Origin: Neurospora intermedia
Lineage: Eukaryota; Ascomycota; Sordariomycetes; Sordariales; Sordariaceae
NCBI GenBank assembly: GCA_037102815.1
Contig: BTPP01000004.1
Coordinates: 4,774,001 to 4,838,000 of the forward strand
DNA length: 64,000 nucleotides
Direction of reading: 5' to 3'
Shown piece after piece: positions 53,385 to 64,000 of the stretch (positions within the stretch are counted from its first letter, which is position 1; the number at the start of each line of letters is the position of its first letter). The notes beneath the pieces are model-generated. The model made no database searches. It had not been told where the DNA came from and was given only the letters and a program-made list of their open reading frames with translations. The position numbers and the translations under genes were made by a program.

Positions 53385-53790
53385 TAGAATATTAGTATTA
53401 TAATATTTATTCTTATAAATTCTAAATACGGACGCGAAATTATTTATTAGAAGGTTAGTATTATAATGTTTATTCTTATAAATTCTAAATACGGCCGTTA
53501 GAATATTAGTATTATAATATTTATTTTTATAAGTTCTAAATACGGTTGTTAGAATATTGGTATTATAATATCTATTCTTATAAATTCTAAATACGGATAT
53601 AAAACCGTCCGTTAGAAGATCGGTATTATAATATTTATTTTTATAAATTCTAAATACGAATACAAAGCCGTCCGCTAGAAGATTAGTATTATAATATTTA
53701 TCCTTATAAATTCTAATATAGCGAGCCGCCCGCTAAAATATTAGTATTGTAATATCTATTCTCGCGAGTTCCAAATACGGATACGAAACT
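53385..53790. repeat. ~50-bp tandem repeats in fossil A
   Basis: About seven imperfect units with the core TTAGTATTATAATATTTATT and AAATTCTAAATACGG. Confidence 0.7.
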
Positions 53791-54437
53791 AATATTAAAT
53801 TCAAAGAATTAACCGGATTCCCGACCATTACTACAATTAGCACCCTACAAGCGTACGAGGTAGTAAGTATCGTTTTATCTAATAACGAATATTATATTAA
53901 ATTTAAGAATATTAATAAATACTTTAGGATATTATTACGATTGTACCCTATAATTCCTCTCGTAGTCTATTCTCTATTATTTATATTAAATTCGTCGCTA
54001 TATTTATTATTACTTTAAAAATACTAATACTATTATCCCCTAGAGTTTTTTTCGCCGAACGTTCTCTATTATTCGTACTTATTATAATTTATTATAATAC
54101 TTAAATATAATTCCCTTCTTTATAGGTTCTATCCTTAGGACCTTCGTCCCTTTCCCTTACTTTTTATAATTTTAAATATTATTTTTACTATAAACCTCTT
54201 CGTTTATATTGTACCTTCCTAATTACTCTTCCGTTATCTTCGCCTTATCCTTCTATATTATTCCCCTATCCTAATAATACAATTCTTAATTATTATCCCC
54301 GCTCTCCCCGCTATAATCCGAATTATATACCTTCCTACTTTCGTCCTTCTCTCCTATCTCTTTACAACCGCCCTACTACTTAATTATTCTATCCTTCCTT
54401 TCCTAACTATTACCCTCGTTTTATCCTCCTATTTACT

Positions 54438-54652
54438 ATCAGGAGGCTAAGAGCCTATACTCAGAAGCACTCCAACGGCGGCTGCTCCGCTCCATTGGCC
54501 GAAGCGGTAGACTAACAACGGCAGCGCCTATATCGGGTCAGGCTCGCAAGAAGGATAATCCGGCACCGCGTCGGGGCGCCAAACGAATATAGGACTCTAC
54601 AACGCTCCTTAACAGATGGATAGAATTTATATAAAGTATAAAAGAGGTTTAA
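54438..54652 (+). mobile_element. Partial Ty3 LTR in inverse orientation
   Basis: About 215 bp match the LTR family in the opposite direction and abut LTR B head to head. It is more GC-rich than its relatives (for example CGGCGGCTGCTCCGCTCC), so it seems less mutated or arrived later. Confidence 0.6.
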
Positions 54653-54994
54653 TGTCAAGAACGTAAGCGAAAGGTAGGCTGAGGTAACTATAGTCGTGGC
54701 TATACGTAGGGGACGGCAAGTTAGGGGTTAATCCAAAAATGTATTAATAGCTACTAATTATAATAAATTACACTTTATTAAACTTCTTTTATATTTATAC
54801 AAATTCTATTTATCCGCTAATAAGCGTTGTAGAATCCCGTACTAATCTAGCGCCCCAATACGGTACTGGATTATCCTTCTTACGAGCCCGACCCGATATA
54901 AGTATTATTATTATTAGTCTACCGCTTCGGCCGATAGAGCGGAATAGCGACCGTTAGAGTACTTTAGTACGTAAACTCTTCGCCTCCTAATACA
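54653..54994 (-). repeat. 3' LTR of fossil B
   Basis: 342 bp, direct copy of 52821-53162. Confidence 0.75.
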
Positions 54995-55209
54995 ATCCCC
55001 CCCCTTATAAGTTCCATCTTCGGAACTTCTACAATTCGTAGTAAATTCCGGTTAAATAGTAGAGGGCATCGGTACTATACTATTATAGCGTTATTAGACT
55101 ATATTATTAGCGAGGGTATAATATCCTCGCCTACCGGTTTAGCGAATTATTATTTGTAACGGTCGCCGATATTATATTCTAAATATTATAGCCGCTCCTC
55201 TATCTATAA

Positions 55210-55680
55210 ACCGCCCGTTAGGATATTAGTATTATAATATCTATTTTTATAAATTCTAAATACGGATATAAAACCGCCCGTTAGAAGGTTAATATTATAA
55301 TATTTATTCTTATAAATTCTAAATATAACTACTAGAATATCGGTATTATAATATTTATTTTTATAAATTCTAAATACGGCCGTTAGAATATTAGTATTAT
55401 AATATTTATTTTTATAAATTCTAAATATAGACGCGAAACTGCTCGCCTAAAGATCGGCATTATAATATTTATTCTTATAAATTCTAAATACAAATATAAA
55501 ACCGCCCGCTAGAAGATTGGTATTATAATATCTATCCTTATAAATTCTAATATAGTAAGCCGCCCGCTAGAAGATTAGTATTATAATATCTATCCTTATA
55601 AGCTCTAATATAGCGAATTGCCCGCTGAATTATTAGTATTATAATATCTATTTTTATAAATTCTAAATACAAATATAAAA
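55210..55680. repeat. ~50-bp tandem repeats in fossil B
   Basis: Same repeat family as in fossil A, about nine units, at the corresponding place next to the 3' LTR. Confidence 0.7.
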
Positions 55681-56866
55681 CTAGTATTAAATTTAAAGAA
55701 TTAACCGAATTCCCGACCGTTATTATAATTAGTACCCTATAAGCGTATAAGGGAGTAAGTATTATTTTATCTAACGATAAATATTATACTAAATTTAAAG
55801 GTATTAATAAATACTTTAGAATATTATTATAATTACGCCCTATAATTCCTCTTATAATTTATTCTCTATTATTCGTACCGAACTTATTATTATACTTACT
55901 ACTACCTTAAGAATATTAATACTATTATCCCCCGGAATTTCTCTCGCCGGACGTTCTCTATTATTCGTACCTACTATAATCTACTATAATACTTAAATAT
56001 AATTCCCTTCCTTATAAATTCTATTTTCGGGATTTTCGTCCCCTTCCTTTACTTCTTATAATTTTAAGTATTATCCTTACTATAAACCTCCTTATTTATA
56101 TTATACTTTCCTAATTATTCTTCTATTATCCTCGCCTTATCTTTTATATTATTCTTTTATTTTAATAATATAATTCCTAATTACTACCCCTACTTTCTCT
56201 ACTATAATCCGAATTATATACCTTCCTACTTTCGTCCTTCTCTCTTATTTCTTCGTAGCCGTCTTACTACTTAATTATCCCGTCCTTCCCCTTCTAATTA
56301 TTACCCTCGTTTTATCCTTCTATTTATTCCTTTCTACTATTTATATAATTATCTAATAATTCTTCTACCCTACATTATATTATATTTACCTACCTAAAAT
56401 TATATTCGTTTACTTTGATTTATATTTGTATAAAAACCTCCTCCCTCGTTTATATAACGTCCCTTCCGTTTACCCTCTTTACCTCTCCTCTTCCTTTTTT
56501 TCCTATCTTTACTTTTACTACTATATCCGCCCCCCTCTTACCTACGCCCGCCCCCCCTACGGATATATACCTCGCTATTATATATTTATATATTAACCCC
56601 TACTTCCCTAAAGTATTTAATTAATATATTTATTTCCTTTCTCTATTTTCCTTTTTTTATTCTATCCTCCCCTTCCTTTCGCTTTATACTTATTATTAAC
56701 CTTCGCTTAACTATTCTCTTTCTTATTTTCTAATAATATTTATCCCTTTATTTACTTAAAATATAATATTATTTTTATTTAAATATTTGCGAGCGCCCTA
56801 GTTTTAAACCTACGCGAAGCTTTTGAAAAGATTGGCTAGAATATTTGCTAAACTAAAGGTACGTTT

Positions 56867-56869
<3 letters not shown>

Positions 56870-56933
<64 letters not shown>
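56870..56933 (+). repeat. Poly-T run, 64 nt
   Basis: The longest homopolymer in the window, inside fossil B and flanked by less AT-rich sequence. It may mark a small insertion. Confidence 0.9.
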
Positions 56934-57649
56934 CACTTCGCTAATATCTTTTTCTTCCAAAGTTCAACGAAACATCGCAATATTCACTATCGCTACACCG
57001 CTATATATTCGAAATCCTCTATAGTATTTACAATTTATAGAACGCTATATAGAATATAGTAATTAAAATTATACGCTTTATTAATATTAATAGCCCCCTA
57101 CCTACCCCCCTCCTATAATAGTTATAATATTCTATAGTAGTATTTTAAACGGCTATATAAATATACCTAATTAATAATAATCTCCCTACAATATTACTTA
57201 GGATATTTTATACTTCTAACTTTATTTATAAAGGCTATTCGAAATTAAACTATTATAATATTAGTAATATTAATATTAATACTAATCTAATAGCCCCCGC
57301 TAATTCTCCTATATATATTTTTATATTAAATATTCCTACCTATATCCCCCCCTCCCCCAATTATAATTATAGCCCTTAGCGTTAATTAGTAGATAGGAAA
57401 TTAATATCGTTGGATAGAAAATTAAACGAATTACTAAAATTTATACGGGAGGATTATAAATAGATAATATAAAGTAATATCTACGAACGTTATTAATAAA
57501 CGTAGTAGTATGTAGGAATATTTCTCCTAAAATTGTAAATTCTAATCCTATATTAATAATAATAGACGCTACCGGGGATTTTTTATTTAGAATAATAATA
57601 AATAATATAGGTTATACTCTTCCTAACGCTTTATTAATTTTCTATAAAG

Positions 57650-58070
57650 AATCTAAATTACCTCCCTTCCCTATTTTTCGTCCCGTTTAGCGTTTTTATT
57701 CTACGTTTTATATTTACGTTTTATATCTTTATATTACCTCCTACGTTGGTATTTTATATTTCTACCTTATATTTCTACTTTATATCCCTACTTTAATATT
57801 TTTATTTTATATTTCTTTTTTATATTTCTATTTTATATCTCTACTTTATATTTCTACTTTACATCTCACATTTATATTTTACATCTGCGTCTTATATTTG
57901 CATTTTACATTTATATCTTTCGTTTACGTTTTATATTTATATTTTATATCTTATATTTACATTTTACGTTTACGTTTTACGTTTTATATCTACGTTTTAT
58001 ATTTATATTTTACGTTTTATATTTGTATTTTACATTTCTATTTTATATTTCTTAATAATTACTATTCTTC
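57650..58070. repeat. TTTTATATTTCTAC-like simple repeat
   Basis: Long run of imperfect TTTTATATTT[A/C/G]- units within fossil B. Confidence 0.7.
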
Positions 58071-61000
58071 TACCTCTATTTAGCTAATTCTTATTAATTT
58101 AGTAGTCGGTCCGCCGCTAATATACTACTATTATATTTCCTTAACTTTATATTCCTTAAAAAGGTTTAAATAATTTATATCCTTTTACAATACCTACGAA
58201 TTTTCGTCGTTCGGATACCCCTTCTATTTAATTTAGAATTAATATTAATAGCCGGATTTATAATACTTTATAATTATTTCGATTTTATACTAAATATTAT
58301 CCTCCTTAATATTTATAATTTCCCCCTATAGCGCCGCTATAGTAGGATCCTTATAGTATGGTTCTAGTAGAATAATAGAGAATATTAAGTAGATTTAGTA
58401 ATATATAGGGAATACGAATTAGTACGCTATCTTCTTCTTTCCGACGACCTTAATAATTTAAAAGGGTCCTAAAAATTTATTTACTAATTTAATATTTAGG
58501 TAGTATTATTTAATATACTTTATATTAAATAAAACTTAATTCCTAACGTTAAATTCCTTTAATTTCCGAATTTTATTATATTATTTCGTATACTTTTAAT
58601 TAATAACCTCTAAAGTTACTATAATTTTTAACTATTTATAAAGTAATTTATTAATTTACTTAATAATTACTATAAGAAAGACTATTCTTCGCCTTCGCTC
58701 CGGATCTATTAATCCCCGAAAATAATACCCGAAGAGTAGTTCCGAAGGGGATTTTTTAATAATAGTATAGAAATAATTATTATACGTTTATTATATAAAT
58801 ATAATTTTTTCGGCCTAATTAATTTACTCTATATTATAGAAGATCCGAAGGTATAATTCTAAATTCTAATTCTACCTCTCCGTTTATCCGTTCGTTTGGG
58901 GGTATTAAATTATATTGAGGTATTTGCGGATATTTAAAAATTTATAATAAATCTTTTAAAATTAGTTTATAAAAAGGCTACCTCTATTTAATATAATAGA
59001 ATCCGGGAGGTTAAATTATTAAAAAACGTTTTATTAAAAAAGGAATATAAATTATTAGGTATTAATCGTCTTCTATATAAGGATATATAAAGCGTACTTA
59101 GTAAAATAATTAATAATAATAAGGATTATATTATAGGTCTAATTAGATATAAGGTCGAATAATTTTAGTAGTCCAATAATAAAATTATATAAAATATTTT
59201 ATTAGGGGATAATAAGGATAGGTAATAACTTTAATAGCCTATATAATTAATAATTATAGGGTTTAGCCTTCTAGTATATTAAATATTTACGGATGTATAA
59301 TTCGACGTTAATTATAATAGTAAATTAATAGTAAAATTAATTAATACGCTTTAATATTTTCCTTTAACCTAAGTACCCGGCCGTCGCTATATTATAGTAA
59401 ATATAGAGTAATTTGGCCCGTATATATTTTAAAACGTAGACTTAATATTGATACTATAGAATTTTATCTTCCCCTATCTTCTAATTCTTTATTCGTCTCC
59501 TCCCCTTACTATTCTTCTATATTTCCTTAATAATAAATAAATCCTCCTTCTACGCCTTTAATAATTATTATTCTAATAGTAGTAATTACTCTTTATCCTT
59601 CTATACCTTTGCTACTACTATATACCCGCCTATATTCCTTACTATAATACCTTCGTTCTCCCTCTCTAATTTAACGGCGGCCTCGTCTACAAATTTTACC
59701 CTCTTCCTTACTGCTCTATCCTCTTTACTATTACCCTTAATTTCCTTTTACTTTCTCCCTTCCCTATTTACTTTGTTATTTTCCTTTAAATTCCGCCTTT
59801 CTTCTCGTAATTCGACTCTTTCGTCCTCCAACGCCTAACTTTCTTCCGTTTTACCTATATCCTATTACTATTCCCTCTCTTTTACCGCTATCCTCCAAAC
59901 CTCCTTTCCAACTAAAATTATCCGTCTTATTAATACTTTTAATACTTAATTTTCCTTTATTATCCAACCTTTTTCTTTACTTCCTTTAATAATTTTTATT
60001 AATAAGTAATCGCCCCTTATTTTTAATTCTTCTCTTTATAATTATAATTTTCTTAATAACCTATCCGCCGGATTTAATTTTCCTAACTAATATTTAATCC
60101 TAAAATTATATACTATTAATTCTAACGCCTACCAATTTTACTTTATACTAGCCCGCTCCTTATTTTAAAAATACTATAAGTTTAAATAATTTATAATTAT
60201 TAGGAACGGTTTATTTATATATAATAAATATTATTTTTATACTTTTAACACTCCTACGATTATTAATAATTCTCTATCCCCGACCCTATATTTTATTTCT
60301 TCTAGCGACTTTTTCCTTAAAAAGAAAATTACCGGGTATTACCTATTATTATATAGCTATATAAAGACTGCCCTAATTATAAAGTCTAATATATTTATTT
60401 CTATTCGGATTTATAATATTAGGTTAAAGTAGTATAATATAGGAGTTTCCTAAAATAACTTTTTAAATTCTATAAATACTTCCCTCACTTTTTTTATAAG
60501 TTCGAACGGCCTCCGTTTATTACCCTTCAATAATTCTATTAAGGGTATAATTATTTTAGAATATAATATTACAAAGCGCCGATAGAATCCTATAAACCTT
60601 AGGAAGATTTAAATATTATAAACGTTCGCTAGAGCCTCCTATTCTACGATTATTATAACCTTCTTTAAATTTATTAATATACCCTCTAGGGAAATAATAT
60701 ATCCTAAGAATAATACCCTCTTTATATAAAATTTATATTTACCTAAATTTATATAGAGGTTCTAATTTTATAGCTATTAAAGGACTTCCTTAATATAATT
60801 AATATAATCTTCTTCGTTCTTACTATAAATTAGGATATTATTAAAGTAAGTAATATATATTATATTTATTAGTCCTACTAATATATTATTAATATACGTT
60901 TAAAATATCGCTAGCGTATTCGCTAATTTTATTAATATAATTAAAAATTCGTAATACCCGTATTTTGTACGAAAGACCGTCTTTTCCTTATCTCCCTTTC

Positions 61001-63675
61001 GAATCCGAATCCTATAGTATATATCCTTCAAATCTAATTTAATAAAAACTTTAACCGATAATAACCGATCTAGAATCTCTTAAATAAGGGGTAATACCGT
61101 CCGATTCTTTTTTATAATTTTATTTAACGCTCTAAAATCGATATAGAACTTTAGTTTTCTACCCTTCTTTAGAATAAAAATAATAAGGGCGCCTACTAGG
61201 CTAATAGAAAGACGAATCTATTCCTTCTAAAGTATTTCTACTAACTATTTGTATAATACTTTTAATTCTTTAATATTTAATATATAAATTAATTTTTAAA
61301 GCGCCGATTCCCCTTCAATTAAATTAATATAATATTCTAATTAATTGTATTAAAGTAAGGGTATAATTAAAGCTTCGAATATTAATTGGAATTCTTTATA
61401 CTCTAACGGAATAATCGGCTTAAGAACGGTAAGTTTATTTTTAATTTCTTCTAATAATTTTAAAGGTTATAGTAGCGTTAATTCTACGGGGGGTATTAGG
61501 GTAGGGTAAATATTATTAAATACTACTTAAAAGACTTTTATTAAGGAAGTAGGGATTAGAAGCGTTTCGGCCGATTCTAATATAATAAATAGGGTTACAA
61601 ATTCGGACGCTAAAGAAGAGGGGATTTCGAATAGGATATTTATATATATAGGAAGGCGGAAACTCTCTTCTACCCTTACTATTTCCCGGGGGTCTAATAG
61701 TAGAATTAAATCCTACTATAGCCCTACTAGGATAATTATAGCGTTGTATACTTCCTTTACTAGTATTATATTTAATATAAAATCGCTGGCTTTAATACGA
61801 AACTAAAACGACTATTACCGCCAATTAATATTAGGGTTCTACTCGTAAAATTAGGGGTAACCGAAGATAATTTCTACGGTTAGGGATTTAATTATAGTAA
61901 AAATAATTCGCTTTGTCCGTTTAGTACTATAGGAATTATATATTTTAATAAAATAGATAATCGTACTATATATAGGAATAGGCCGAAGAGAGAAATTAAT
62001 AAAATAATAGGGTACTGGATTAATTTTTACGTTCGATAGGAGTAAATACCTACTAATTAAGTTTAATTCCGCGCCCGAATCTATTAACCCTCGTATATTT
62101 TACTAATTTCTATAAATCTTTACTAATAATTTCATTTCTAAATATAATTATAATTTACTTATATTATCCTAAATAGTTACAATTACCGCTCTAACTACAA
62201 TTGGTTTAATGTTTACTCTATATAAAGGGGTACTTATAGGGATAGTACAATTCCGTACTAAATAACCGACCTAATTATAATTATAATACGTTCGGTTTTA
62301 GTATACTACTATAAAATAACCTATTATATTATATTTATAGTAAATATTCAGTAGCTTCAATTAAATATAACGGTTATATATATAATTTTTCTAATAATAA
62401 AGGGAATAAACAAAATTAGAATTTATTTAAAAAATAGTAGGGGGGCGACAGAGAAAATCGGAGGGGTTAATACTATAAGACGATTGAGAAAGAATATTCG
62501 AAGAAGAAATAGGAGGGTATAAAGACGAAGAAAATAACGGAATATACCTTAAAAATATTTAATTTTAATAATATAATATAAATAGTTCAATACTTTCTAA
62601 ACCTTCCAACTATTCTACGTACGCTACTACTTCGTTTATTATATTAATACCGGCCATCGAAAGGATACTTTATTTAAAAAAAGGGCGTAATCGGTTAATT
62701 TAAGTAATAACCCGAATATATTCCAGTTAATTATATAATAAATTAAATTCTTTAGTATAATAGTAATTATAAAAATTATAAATAGTTTCCGAGGCGCCTT
62801 ACTATATATATTCAAACTTATTGAGAGCGGATTATTTAATAATTTAAATATTACTATTATATTTAATTTCCAAGAAAGTATAGAGGTTACTCTATATAGG
62901 CGTATTATAAATAGTATTATACCCGGACTTACTATAGAGAGCTAATATATATTTAATCTATATATTCTTAGGATTACCTTCAATATAATTAATGGCGAAC
63001 GAGAAGGAAGTACGGGGGTATTTTTAAAAATATATATCGATATTATAGAAGTAATTCCGTAATTGTAAGAAACTTTCGCTAATAAATTTAGTAATATTAT
63101 ATTTAAAGCGGTATTTAATATAAACCAATATAGTTATAGTTAGTAAAGGGGTAATTATAGCAATAGCCGCCGACGAAGGGGTAGTAAAGGGAAGTATAAT
63201 AGAAATATAAATTTAATTATAGAAAAAATAGTCCTAGTAATAGAACCCGGCGGGGATAGGGGGGTAGTTTCCTACTAAATTTTATTCGGCGAGGCCTACG
63301 AAAACGAATTAATCCTATTAAGATATATACGAAGGGAGATAATTAAGGAGAAACTTAATTATAATAAACTAGGACTCAAATAATTATTATTTACGTACGA
63401 ATTCGTCGGCTTCCGAAATTTAGGGATACGAATAGAGAGCCCGGGGTAATATAAGGGGGTAATCTTTATTATTATTTTCTTCGACGGACTCTATAGTAAA
63501 TTAATACTATTATAAAGAAGGTAGAGGAGGTTAAATTATTTTAATTATAGTAACTATAGGGGTAGTAGTACAAAAGGGACGAAGAGTAGCTTTAATAGTA
63601 TAAAAAATAAATTGGCCGTTATATATATATATTTTAATAGTATTAATTTAATTCCTAGAAGAAGAATTATTAATT

Positions 63676-64000
63676 TATTAGGAATATAAGCGAAAGGTAG
63701 GTTAAAATAATTATAATTGTAGCTATACGTAGGGGACGGTAAATTAGGGGTCAATTTAAAGATATATTAATAGCTACCGACTATAATAAATTATACTTCG
63801 TTAAACCTCTTTTATATTTATACAAACTCTATTCATCCGCTAATAAGCGTTGTAGAATCCTATACTAATTTAGCGCTCCAATATAGTGCCGGATTATCCT
63901 TCCCGCGAGCCCGACCCGATATAGGCGTTGCCGTTATTAGTCTACCGCTTCGGCCGACGGAGCGGAACAGCGACCGTTGGAGTGCTTCGGTATACAAACT
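63676..64000 (-). repeat. 5' LTR of fossil B, truncated by window end
   Basis: Aligns with the LTRs at 52.8 and 54.65 kb through TAGCTATACGTA, CCCGACCCGATATAGGCG and TACCGCTTCGGCCGACGGAG. Confidence 0.7.

Larger units (their letters stand above)
52821..54437 (-). mobile_element. Ty3/gypsy-like fossil A, 3' part only
   Basis: LTR at 52821-53162 (on plus it begins TGTTAGGAACG and ends CTAATATA). A G-run polypurine tract on the minus strand lies next to it (53163-53175), so the element's sense strand is minus and this is a 3' LTR. About 1.3 kb of internal sequence follows, including a block of tandem repeats near 53.4-53.8 kb. It is AT-rich and broken. It matches fossil B for its whole length. 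Confidence 0.65.
54653..64000 (-). mobile_element. Ty3/gypsy-like fossil B, runs off window
   Basis: 3' LTR at 54653-54994 with a polypurine tract on the minus strand (54995-55004), and a second LTR from about 63676 to the window end, so about 9.3 kb in all. On the minus strand around 60.7-61.3 kb, residues of a gypsy-type reverse transcriptase are recognisable (DILIYSKNEED-like). Order on the minus strand is consistent with gag-pol running from 63.6 kb down. It is heavily AT-biased with many breaks, so no product is expected. It is old relative to RIP, but the LTRs still align well. Confidence 0.65.

Noticed and set aside
53385-55680. CRISPR-like array of regularly spaced repeats
   Set aside because: Eukaryotic AT-rich retroelement context, imperfect units without distinct spacers, and no cas genes.
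57898-58083. 61-codon Phe/Tyr/Ile-rich plus-strand frame as a membrane protein
   Set aside because: It is translated simple TTTTATATTT repeat within a RIP-affected element, and the hydrophobic composition is a by-product.

Overview
This window looks like nuclear DNA of a filamentous ascomycete, most likely a Sordariomycete. The genes have short 5' introns (57-104 nt) with GTANGT-type donors and pyrimidine-AG acceptors. A gene-bearing part of ordinary composition (1-51.1 kb) gives way to an AT-rich retroelement graveyard (51.2-64 kb) that looks hit by repeat-induced point mutation (RIP).

The gene-bearing part is dominated by one dispersed, tandemly expanded family: 17 largely recognisable members plus several broken or partial copies. 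Every recognisable member has the same plan. A fast-evolving, often Q/N/P/H- or S/T-rich N-terminal region ends in C-x(2-14)-C-x(3-5)-[A/V/I]. An in-frame UAG follows directly. The same frame then continues for 59-152 codons and encodes a conserved Cys/His module (C-x2-[H/C]-L-x-N ... R-G-x-[Y/G]-[T/S]-C-x2-C ... C-x2-C ... R-R). The UAG therefore falls inside a predicted zinc finger. All 20 UAG sites I can find are UAG, never UAA or UGA, and each lies in the apex of a small hairpin with a 7-nt core loop Y-U-A-G-N-N-N. That is the geometry of a tRNA anticodon loop with A at position 34, and the stems co-vary between copies. Sordariomycetes edit A to I in mRNA during fruiting-body development, with a U at -1 and a hairpin loop, using the tRNA deaminase Tad2-Tad3. 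The simplest reading is that each UAG is a programmed UAG-to-UGG (Trp) switch. Ribosomal readthrough is the main alternative. I regard this as the main discovery of the window.

Layout: 0-6.3 kb, three plus-strand genes with AAG after the UAG. 8.1-14.2 kb, five minus-strand copies, all but one (TAA in the broken copy) with CAG after the UAG. 14.2-22.8 kb, a stretch with no gene I can support. 22.8-34.2 kb, plus-strand copies mostly with GCG/GCA after the UAG, plus several fossils. 34.7-50.8 kb, plus-strand copies with CAG/CAA after the UAG. Two related chromodomain genes (44.3-46.6 kb, minus strand) sit within the last block.

Other items: a gene remnant frameshifted by a 16-bp tandem expansion (27.6-27.9 kb), a Tad-like LINE RNase H scrap, tRNA-derived SINE-like copies (one nested in an inverted-repeat element that landed beside a family pseudogene), a Copia-related ORF (48.8 kb), a solo Copia-type LTR (36.7 kb), and broken Copia and Ty3/gypsy elements from 51.2 kb to the end. 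Exon structures, zinc binding, editing and functions are inferred from sequence reading alone.
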